Shown: piece by piece, positions 7,131 to 12,459 of the stretch | Position numbering within the stretch: the first letter of the stretch is position 1 | Layout of the letters: each line of letters begins with the position of its first letter | NCBI GenBank assembly: GCA_003660865.1 | Contig: QMVA01000022.1 | Location: forward strand, 1 to 12,459 | DNA length: 12,459 nt | Source of the DNA: Candidatus Nanohalarchaeota archaeon | GTDB taxonomy: Archaea; EX4484-52; B79-G9 | Direction: 5' to 3' | Made by a program: the position numbers and the translations under genes | The notes under the pieces: model-generated | Told to the model about the DNA's origin: nothing | Seen by the model: the letters and a program-made list of their open reading frames with translations, nothing else | Databases searched by the model: none

Positions 7131-8519
7131 ATGGATTTGTTTGAAAATATATCCCCGATTGATTACAGATATTACGGACGCGACAAGGAGGTTAAGGATG
7201 CGCTTTTGCCGTACCTTTCTGAGAATGCATATATCAGGTATAAGCTTAAGGTAGAGGCGGCGCTTGCTGATGCACTTGTAAATGAGGGGATATGTTCAAA
7301 GGAAATTGCTCTTGATATTTCCAAGGCATGCGATAAGGTGACTGCTACTGAAGTGTATAAGGAGGAGGACCGTATCAAGCATGACATCCGTGCGCTTGCG
7401 AACTGTATCAGGGCAAAGGTGTCTAAAAAGGCGCGGAGGTTTGTTCATTTTTCGCTGACGTCTTATGATGTTGTGGATACTGCTAATGTTTTGCGGTACA
7501 AGGAGTTTTGTGAGAAAGTGCTTTTGCCTGCGCTTGTTGAGCTTGAGAAGACGTGGATTGAGATTGCGCTTAGGGAGAAGGATACGCTGCAGGTCGGCAG
7601 GACTCACGGTCAGCATGCAGAGCCGATTACATTTGGGTTTACTATGGCATCTTATGTCAACCGCCTCGGTGGGCGGATTGAGGCGATTATCAGTGCAGAG
7701 GACGGGCTTCGTGGCAAGATTTCCGGTGCAGTTGGTGCCTATAATGCATCTTCGCTTTTTTTTAAGAACCCGATTGCGTTTGAGAAGAATCTTCTGGAAA
7801 CGCTTGGGCTTGAGCCTGCGCTTCATTCGACGCAGATTGCTGCGCCTGAGCCTATGACGGATCTGATGCATTCTGTTGTTTCTGCGTTTGCTGTGCTTGC
7901 TAATTTTTCTGATGATATGAGGAATCTGCAGAGGACGGAGATTGCTGAGGTGAAGGAGGAGTTTTCTGCTGAGCAGGTGGGGTCGTCTACTATGCCGCAT
8001 AAGAGGAACCCGATCAATTTTGAGAATGTGAAGAGTATGTATAAGGCGTTTATGCCCACTATGATGTGTGCGTATCTTGATGAGATTTCCGAGCACCAGC
8101 GGGATCTTACTAATTCTGCGTCGCAGAGGTTCATCCCGCAGTTGTTTGCTGCCTTTTATGTATCTGTTGTACGGCTTACGAAGGTGTCGAGGAGGCTTGC
8201 GGTTGATAAGGAGAATCTTTCGATGAATTTTGATATGAGCAAAGAGATGGTTGCAGCTGAGCCCCTGTATATGCTTCTTTCTTTGCACGGGCATCCTGAT
8301 GCGCATGAGTACGTGCGGAAGCTTACGCTGAAGGCTGAGAAGGAGGAGACAGGGTTGCGCAATGTAATGGAGATTGATGATGAGCTTGAACCTTATCTGA
8401 ACAAGTTTTCTGATGCTGAAAAGGAGATTATTTTTAACCCGGATTTGTATACTGGGATGGCTTCTGTGAAGACTGATATGGTGTGCGAGTTCTGGAAGAA
8501 TCGTCTGCAGATAAAGTAG
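7131..8519 (+). CDS. purB: Adenylosuccinate lyase
   Basis: PurB releases fumarate twice in purine synthesis, from SAICAR to give AICAR and from adenylosuccinate to give AMP. The 462-residue length is normal for the family. The superfamily signature GSSTMPHKRNP is at 284-294, with the catalytic serine in this mobile loop. TSYDVVDTA (110-118) and GRTHGQHAEPITFG (156-169) hold substrate and catalytic His contacts, and IKHDIRA is at 82-88. The start at 7131 comes one base after the purE stop; an earlier in-frame start would overlap purE with no support. Nothing appears truncated. Confidence 0.96.
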   Translation: MDLFENISPIDYRYYGRDKEVKDALLPYLSENAYIRYKLKVEAALADALVNEGICSKEIALDISKACDKVTATEVYKEEDRIKHDIRALANCIRAKVSKKARRFVHFSLTSYDVVDTANVLRYKEFCEKVLLPALVELEKTWIEIALREKDTLQVGRTHGQHAEPITFGFTMASYVNRLGGRIEAIISAEDGLRGKISGAVGAYNASSLFFKNPIAFEKNLLETLGLEPALHSTQIAAPEPMTDLMHSVVSAFAVLANFSDDMRNLQRTEIAEVKEEFSAEQVGSSTMPHKRNPINFENVKSMYKAFMPTMMCAYLDEISEHQRDLTNSASQRFIPQLFAAFYVSVVRLTKVSRRLAVDKENLSMNFDMSKEMVAAEPLYMLLSLHGHPDAHEYVRKLTLKAEKEETGLRNVMEIDDELEPYLNKFSDAEKEIIFNPDLYTGMASVKTDMVCEFWKNRLQIK

Positions 8520-8581
8520 GGATTCTGTCTTGTCTGAATAGGTTGTAATAGGCGGTATTTGGTTGCAAAAATGCAAATATA
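8520..8581. terminator. Weak hairpin after purB
   Basis: TTGCA (8563-8567) and TGCAA (8572-8576) can form a five-pair hairpin with an A-rich loop about 45 bases past the purB stop. It is too weak to call an archaeal terminator with confidence. Nothing else is recognisable in this stretch. Confidence 0.2.
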
Positions 8582-8619
8582 CTTCCAAAGGAGGCTTATT
8601 TTTGTTGACATCATAATAT
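8582..8619 (+). repeat. Promoter-like direct repeat, copy 1 (mntA side, interrupted)
   Basis: This begins CTTCCAAA, has GCTTATT, then TGTTGACA and ends CATAATAT. Copy 2 at 9567-9602 has the same blocks in the same order (CTTCCAAA, GCTTATT, TGTTGACA, ACAATAT). Past base 8619 the match stops because the MITE-like element begins; it resumes at 8841 with TATTTAAAA. Joined across the element, the two copies agree at about 38 of 47 positions by hand alignment. Confidence 0.75.
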
Positions 8620-8832
8620 GTAACTACTCAGGTGTCTCCTAACAAATGAAATACCCTGCGCATAGTGTTTTCCAAAAAGATAATATCAAGTAAAATTCTC
8701 TGATGAAATATTGCGATAATCACAATACCGTCATCAGATATTGATTTTATATTTTGTCTATTTTTGAACAGGATTGGTAGGTTTACCTTGATAGCTTCGC
8801 ATGTTGTGGGTTTCTATAGGCTGAGTAGTTAC
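8620..8832. mobile_element. 213-bp MITE-like element with 12-bp terminal inverted repeats and 8-bp target duplication
   Basis: The element starts GTAACTACTCAG (8620-8631) and ends CTGAGTAGTTAC (8821-8832), an exact reverse complement. It is flanked directly by CATAATAT on the left (8612-8619) and CATAATAT on the right (8833-8840), a perfect 8-bp target duplication. Near its centre is a hairpin: TCTGATGA (8699-8706) pairs with TCATCAGA (8731-8738), and TATTG with CAATA inside. No coding frame of note lies within, so it is non-autonomous. Removing it with one copy of the duplication rejoins a promoter-like sequence matching the region upstream of aIF5B, independent support for insertion. I do not recognise the parent family from the ends. 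Confidence 0.8.
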
Positions 8833-8850
8833 CATAATATTATTTAAAAA
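8833..8850 (+). promoter_or_regulatory. TATA box of the mntA-hepT operon, next to the MITE-like element
   Basis: TATTTAAAAA (8841-8850) is preceded by the CATAATAT target duplication. It lies about 50 bases before the mntA ATG, predicting a leader of about 20 bases. The target duplication means that the bases just upstream of the TATA box, where the TFB recognition element sits, are unchanged by the insertion. Confidence 0.55.
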
Positions 8851-8892
8851 TGAAAAAATAATATGAGATATGAACATTGAAAGGTGCTTGAT

Positions 8893-9186
8893 ATGAAAGA
8901 AGTAGAACAGATTATAATGATACTTGGAAAAGACAAGCAGAATCTTAGAAAGAAGTATGGAGTCAAAAAAGTTGGTGTTTTTGGCTCTTATGTAAGGGGC
9001 GAACAAAAGAGGAAAAGTGATCTTGATCTTCTTATTGATTTTAAAGAGCCAGTAAGCCTTTTTGAGTTTTTGGAATTAGAACGCCATTTAAGTGAGCTTA
9101 CAGACAAAAAGGTTGATCTTGTTATGAAAAGCGCATTGAAGCCAAGAATCGGGAGACATATCACAAGAGAGGTTGTGTATGTATGA
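8893..9186 (+). CDS. mntA: MntA-type nucleotidyltransferase antitoxin
   Basis: MntA-type antitoxins silence HepT toxins by adding AMP to a tyrosine near the toxin's active site. This 97-residue protein has GS at 31-32, ten residues, then DLD at 43-45 (GSYVRGEQKRKSDLDLLIDF) and Asp75 in KKVDLV as the third metal ligand, so the active site looks complete. It closes with the usual ALKPRIGRHITREVVYV tail. The ATG at 8893 is preferred because AGGTG precedes it by six bases; a GTG at 8884 lies inside that motif. Its stop overlaps the hepT start by four bases (ATGA), typical of a coupled pair. The gene is richer in A and T than the neighbouring purine genes. Confidence 0.9.
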   Translation: MKEVEQIIMILGKDKQNLRKKYGVKKVGVFGSYVRGEQKRKSDLDLLIDFKEPVSLFEFLELERHLSELTDKKVDLVMKSALKPRIGRHITREVVYV

Positions 9187-9506
9187 TACGGGAATATGGG
9201 GATTATATTCAGGATATTATGGATTCCATTGATGCGATTGAAGAATTTGTAAAAGATATTGAATATGATGATTTTGAAGATGATAAAAAAACAGTTTTTG
9301 CAGTAACAAGAGCTATCGAAATAATCGGCGAAGCCACAAAAAAGATACCTGTCTCGTTAAGAAATAAGTATCCACAGATCCCCTGGAAAGATATGGCAGG
9401 TATGAGGGATAAGTTAATCCATGAATATTTCGGCGTTGACGTAGATGTCTTATGGAAGACTGTCTGTTACTCAGAATATACCCCACTTGAAAGTATTAAT
9501 CTGTAA
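9183..9506 (+). CDS. hepT: HepT-type HEPN RNase toxin with a frameshifted C-terminus
   Basis: HepT toxins (DUF86, HEPN fold) are RNases acting on cellular RNA and paired with MntA. The RX4HXY site is intact: Arg75, His80 and Tyr82 in RDKLIHEY, the tyrosine being the modification site in characterised homologues. The upstream helices (RAIEIIGEATKKIP, PWKDMAGMRDKLIHEYFGVD) are typical. After WKTV (91-94) the protein departs from the family and ends CYSEYTPLESINL at 107 residues. In the +1 frame the DNA continues TVTQNIPHLKVLI to a TGA at 9538-9540, which is the family-like ending and would give 117 residues. A CTGT tandem duplication at 9460-9467 explains the shift. Whether the altered protein is active cannot be told; the catalytic residues precede the shift. 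Confidence 0.85.
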   Translation: MIREYGDYIQDIMDSIDAIEEFVKDIEYDDFEDDKKTVFAVTRAIEIIGEATKKIPVSLRNKYPQIPWKDMAGMRDKLIHEYFGVDVDVLWKTVCYSEYTPLESINL

Positions 9507-9540
9507 GGTTATGGATGATATTGATGACAAAAATGCATGA
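9460..9540 (+). pseudogene. Frameshift site and stranded 3' end of hepT
   Basis: CTGT occurs twice in tandem (9460-9463, 9464-9467). Deleting one copy joins W-K-T-V to T-Q-N-I-P-H-L-K-V-L-I and reads on through KVMDDIDDKNA to TGA at 9538-9540, matching the usual HepT ending (dLPxLkxqIxkI). The currently used stop is TAA at 9504-9506. Confidence 0.75.
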
Positions 9541-9566
9541 GTTTGGGGTTTAAAGACTATTCTGCG

Positions 9567-9612
9567 CTTCCAAACTGCTTATTCCTGTTGACACTACAAT
9601 ATTATTTAAAAT
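9567..9612 (+). promoter_or_regulatory. aIF5B promoter region, copy 2 of the direct repeat
   Basis: This carries CTTCCAAA, GCTTATT, TGTTGACA and ACAATAT followed by the TATA box TTATTTAAAAT (9602-9612), about 55-60 bases before the aIF5B start. It repeats the blocks upstream of mntA. The binding motif GGTGA lies at 9655-9659. Because this copy is uninterrupted, aIF5B keeps a complete promoter despite the toxin-antitoxin pair upstream. Confidence 0.6.
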
Positions 9613-9664
9613 TATATTCTCATAGATTGTACATTCAGTCATTTCGTTAACAGTGGTGAATAAT

Positions 9665-11434
9665 ATGCATATAAGGCAGCCGATAATTTCGATTCTTGCG
9701 CATGTAGATCATGGCAAGACTACGCTTCTTGATTCTATCAGGCAGTCGAGGGTGGCGTCAGGGGAAGCAGGCGGCATCACGCAGCATATCGGGGCGTCTG
9801 AGGTGCCGAAGGATGTTCTTATCATGTCATGTGGTACGCTTCTTTCAAAGTACGGGATTGATGTTAAGTTGCAGGGGCTGCTTTTTGTTGATACGCCGGG
9901 GCATGCTGCGTTTTCTTTGCTCCGCAAGCGCGGGGGGATGCTTGCGGATATATCGATTCTTGTTATTGATGTTACTGAGGGGATTAAGCCCCAGACTGTT
10001 GAGTCTCTTAATATTTTAAAACAGTATAAAACGCCGTTTATTATTGCTGCGAACAAGATAGACAAGATTTCGGGATGGGCTGCGCATGAGAAGATGTGCT
10101 TTGCTGATACTTATGATATGCAGAGACCGGAGGTGCGCGAAGATCTTGATATGAAGGTCTATAAGCTAATAGGTGAGCTTCATGAGCAGGGGATTACAAC
10201 TGACAGGTTTGACCGGTTGGGTGATTTTACTAAGGGAATTGCGATTGTTCCTGTTTCTGCGAATACTTCGGAAGGTATTGCTGATCTTCTTACTGTGCTT
10301 TGCGGCCTGACACAGAAGTATCTTGAAAAAAAGCTTGAGATTGACCCTTACGGTCATGGGAAGGGGACTGTGCTTGAGGTTAAGGATGTCAGGGGGCTTG
10401 GGATGACTATTGATGTCATTCTTTATGACGGGATTGTGGAGAAGGGGGATGTGCTTGTTATCGGCCATCCTGACGGTGCGATATGTACGAAAGTGAAGGC
10501 GCTGTTTAAGACTAAGCCGATGAAGGAGATCAGGGTTGAGAAGCAGTTTATTTCTATGGATGCTGTTGCTGCTGCGAGTGGTTTGAAGATTTCTGCGCCC
10601 GGGCTTGATAATGTTGTTGCAGGGGTTCCGATTATGGCTGCCAGGAGTATGGATGAGGCAGATGAGCTTAAGCGCGAGGTGCAAAAAGAGATTGAGGAAG
10701 TGGAGATTAGGACTGATGATCGCGGGGTGATTATCAGGGCAGATGCTTTGGGGAGTCTTGAGGCGATTGTCAAGATGTTCCGGGAGAAGGATATCAAGAT
10801 AAAGAGGGCGGAGATTGGTGTTGTGAATAAGAAGGATGTTGTGTGTATGGAGGAGATTGATGATGCGCATAAGGTCATTTTCGCGTTTAATACGAAGGTG
10901 CTTGATGAGGCAGATGAGCTTGCAAGGCGGGGAGATGTGAAGATCTTTAAGAGTGATGTTATTTACAGGCTTATTGATGATTACGAGGAGTATGTTTCTG
11001 AGCTTTCGGAGAAGAAGAAGAAGAGTGTGCTTGAGTCTGTGTGCGTGCCTGCGAAGCTTAGGTTTATGGAGGGGTTTGTGTTTAGGCAGTCTAAGCCGGC
11101 GATTGTCGGTATGGAGATTCTTTCGGGGTCTATCCACCAGGGTGTGCGGCTGATCAATAATGACGGCAAGGTTGTCGGGACTGTGCATGCTATGCAGGAA
11201 AAGGGGAAGAATGTGTCGTGTGCTGAGAGCGGGATGCAGGTTGCGGTGAGTCTTGAGGGGGCGATTGTTGGGAGAAATATCAAGGAAGGGGAGATATTAT
11301 TCTCTTTTTTGAGTAAGGATGATTATCAGCTGCTTTTGAAGAATAAGGATCTTTTGAAGGATTCAGATATGAATGTTCTTGAGGAGATAAGGGAGATTAT
11401 GGTCCGCAAGGATAAGTATTGGGATGTGGTATGA
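9665..11434 (+). CDS. infB: Translation initiation factor aIF5B (IF2-like GTPase)
   Basis: aIF5B promotes ribosomal subunit joining during initiation. The 590-residue length fits archaeal members, which lack the long bacterial and eukaryotic N-terminal extension. The G domain shows AHVDHGKTT (12-20), GITQHIGASEVP as switch I, DTPGH (76-80), NKID (130-133) and VSANTSEG. The GHVDHGKTT consensus has Ala in place of the first Gly. Beta-barrel domain II, the alpha/beta domain III (RADALGSLEAI) and barrel domain IV follow, and the C-terminus ends VLEEIREIMVRKDKYW, resembling the aIF1A-binding end. No intein is present, although some archaeal homologues carry one in the GTPase motifs. The ATG at 9665 is preferred, five bases after GGTGA; GTG at 9653 is unlikely. 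The stop overlaps the next start. Confidence 0.95.
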   Translation: MHIRQPIISILAHVDHGKTTLLDSIRQSRVASGEAGGITQHIGASEVPKDVLIMSCGTLLSKYGIDVKLQGLLFVDTPGHAAFSLLRKRGGMLADISILVIDVTEGIKPQTVESLNILKQYKTPFIIAANKIDKISGWAAHEKMCFADTYDMQRPEVREDLDMKVYKLIGELHEQGITTDRFDRLGDFTKGIAIVPVSANTSEGIADLLTVLCGLTQKYLEKKLEIDPYGHGKGTVLEVKDVRGLGMTIDVILYDGIVEKGDVLVIGHPDGAICTKVKALFKTKPMKEIRVEKQFISMDAVAAASGLKISAPGLDNVVAGVPIMAARSMDEADELKREVQKEIEEVEIRTDDRGVIIRADALGSLEAIVKMFREKDIKIKRAEIGVVNKKDVVCMEEIDDAHKVIFAFNTKVLDEADELARRGDVKIFKSDVIYRLIDDYEEYVSELSEKKKKSVLESVCVPAKLRFMEGFVFRQSKPAIVGMEILSGSIHQGVRLINNDGKVVGTVHAMQEKGKNVSCAESGMQVAVSLEGAIVGRNIKEGEILFSFLSKDDYQLLLKNKDLLKDSDMNVLEEIREIMVRKDKYWDVV

Positions 11435-12324
11435 TGAATAAAGTTTCGGTTATTGGATGCGGTAAGCTGGGCTCAAAGATCGCCTATACTATTGCGCAAA
11501 GAGGCATTGCAGATTCGGTTGTTATTGTTGATGTGCTTGCTGATGTTGCGCGCGGCAATGCAATGGATATTGCACAGTCTGTTGCTTTTGTTAACGGGTG
11601 TGAGGTTATTCCGGGGGGGTATGAGGATATTTGCGGGTCTTCGGTTGTTGTTGTTACTGCGGGCAAGCCGCGGACACCTGACATGAAGGACAGGCTTGAG
11701 CTTGCGAAGGTGAATGCAAAGATCGTCTCGTCTGTTTGCGCGGGTATCAAGAAGTATGCGCCGGATTCCGTTGTTATTACGTGTAGTAATCCTATGGATC
11801 TGATGAATTATGCTGCGTTTAAGGCACTTGGGTTTCCTGCGGCCAGAGTTATCGGCTTTGGGGGATGGCTTGACAGCGCGCGCTTTAAGTATGTTGTTGC
11901 AAAGCATCTCGGGGTTAAGATGTGTGATTTGTCGTGCGATGTTGTGGGTGAGCACGGGGAGTCGATGGTGCCTTTGTTTTCAAGGGTTCGGGTTAAGGGT
12001 GCTGCGGTTGAATTTACTGATGCTGATATTACGAGGATTACTTCTGATGTGCGGGGTATTGCGCTTGAGATCATCAAACTTAAGGGGATTACTGATTTTG
12101 CGCCTGCAAGTTGTGTCGCGGATATGGTTGAGGCGGTGATTCGTGATTCGGGGCTTGTTGCGCCTTGTTCCATGAATTTTTCTGATGTCAGTGTCGGGGT
12201 GCCTGTTAGGTTGGGGAAGAATGGCGCTGTGGCTGTTGATTGGAAGATGTCTGATGTTGAGAAGAAGATGTTTGATGAGAGTTGTGAGAAGCTGCGCGGG
12301 TTGGTTGGGAAGCTTGGGGTTTAG
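11434..12324 (+). CDS. mdh: LDH-like NAD-dependent malate dehydrogenase
   Basis: This enzyme family interconverts malate and oxaloacetate (or lactate and pyruvate) with NAD(P). The 296 residues begin with a Rossmann motif GCGKLG (8-13), and Asp33 at the end of the second strand (VIVDV) favours NAD. Catalytic residues are Asp147 and Arg150 in GWLDSARF and His174 in VVGEHGESMVP; SNP is at 118-120. Arg80 in AGKPRTP occupies the specificity position that is Arg in malate and Gln in lactate dehydrogenases, supporting malate. The mobile loop reads R-T-P-D-M-K-D-R, one residue longer between its two arginines than E. coli Mdh, and lacks the usual Gly, so specificity could differ. The ATG at 11434 overlaps the aIF5B stop by one base; ATG 11431 would add one Met. 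The two genes are translationally coupled. Confidence 0.9.
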   Translation: MNKVSVIGCGKLGSKIAYTIAQRGIADSVVIVDVLADVARGNAMDIAQSVAFVNGCEVIPGGYEDICGSSVVVVTAGKPRTPDMKDRLELAKVNAKIVSSVCAGIKKYAPDSVVITCSNPMDLMNYAAFKALGFPAARVIGFGGWLDSARFKYVVAKHLGVKMCDLSCDVVGEHGESMVPLFSRVRVKGAAVEFTDADITRITSDVRGIALEIIKLKGITDFAPASCVADMVEAVIRDSGLVAPCSMNFSDVSVGVPVRLGKNGAVAVDWKMSDVEKKMFDESCEKLRGLVGKLGV

Positions 12325-12356
12325 GGTTGATATGGTCTGCGGTGTAAAATGCTAAA

Positions 12357-12459
12357 ATATCATGATATATGTCCGTATGTAAATTATATCTGCATGCCTG
12401 TTCAGATATAACTCCTATATGGCGTTATATCCGTACTTTTGTTCGGATATAAGTTGTTA
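12357..12459. repeat. Regularly spaced dyads with a 41-base period, cut by the window end
   Basis: GATATA occurs at 12364, 12405 and 12446 and TATATC at 12385 and 12426, all 41 bases apart. This gives two perfect 9-pair hairpins with 10-base loops ending in GTT: TTATATCTG/CAGATATAA (12384-12411) and TTATATCCG/CGGATATAA (12425-12452). They differ by a compensating T-A to C-G pair. A separate 12-bp palindrome, ATATCATGATAT, lies at 12357-12368. No gene is visible here; the next one probably begins beyond the window. Confidence 0.7.

Noticed and set aside
7296..8588. 430-codon open frame on the minus strand opposite purB
   Set aside because: Its translation is low-complexity, rich in Arg, His, Leu and Ile, with no domain. 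It mirrors the codon bias of purB, whose catalytic motifs are complete.
8605..8619. TTGACA followed by TAATAT, like a bacterial promoter
   Set aside because: The spacing is three bases, not about 17, and other signals in the window are archaeal.
8699..8738. TGATGA near CATCAG, as in a C/D box guide RNA
   Set aside because: There is no D box (CTGA) at the right distance on either strand. The sequence is better explained as the central hairpin of the inserted element.
9665..11434. Intein in the aIF5B GTPase motifs
   Set aside because: The coding length and continuous G1-G5 motifs leave no room for one.
12364..12459. Possible start of a CRISPR array because of regular 41-base spacing
   Set aside because: The repeated part is only short half-sites, the intervening bases are partly similar between units, and there is no direct repeat of 24-37 bases.

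Overview
The window looks archaeal. It carries an archaeal/eukaryotic-type translation factor aIF5B, TATA-box promoters with short leaders, GGTGA-type ribosome binding sites, a Ste24-type CAAX-protease homologue and HTH/MNT nucleotidyltransferase proteins. Cys-rich secreted proteins with 'GNGVCE' and 'DGCCPxGC' modules are also common in archaea. I cannot place the lineage from the sequence alone.

Layout. Bases 1-291 hold the 3' end of purC. A 365-bp gap with an unusual 99-bp inverted repeat follows. On the minus strand lies a two-gene accessory operon: a 1059-aa secreted gingipain-like (C25) cysteine protease with many Cys-rich modules, then a 182-aa membrane-anchored Cys-rich protein. Divergent from it, across an intergenic region full of nested inverted repeats, is a Ste24-like membrane metalloprotease. 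It converges on a minus-strand HTH + nucleotidyltransferase gene. Then purE and purB run on the plus strand, one base apart. Next is a mobile-DNA zone with a 213-bp MITE-like element (12-bp terminal inverted repeats, 8-bp target duplication) and an mntA-hepT toxin-antitoxin pair. The window closes with aIF5B overlapping a malate/lactate dehydrogenase gene, then a run of regularly spaced dyads cut by the window edge.

How the genes fit together. PurE makes CAIR, PurC makes SAICAR and PurB releases fumarate to give AICAR and later AMP. PurE resembles the class II, CO2-using enzyme of the animal PurC-PurE fusion, so no PurK would be needed. The purine set is split: about 6.4 kb of accessory genes on both strands sits between purC and purE. 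aIF5B and the dehydrogenase form a housekeeping pair.

The most notable observations come from reading the DNA around the toxin-antitoxin pair. A promoter-like sequence is present upstream of both mntA and aIF5B. The mntA copy is split by the MITE-like element, and removing the element plus one copy of its target duplication restores the match. The hepT toxin gene has a CTGT tandem duplication that shifts its frame; the lost C-terminus can still be read in the next frame.
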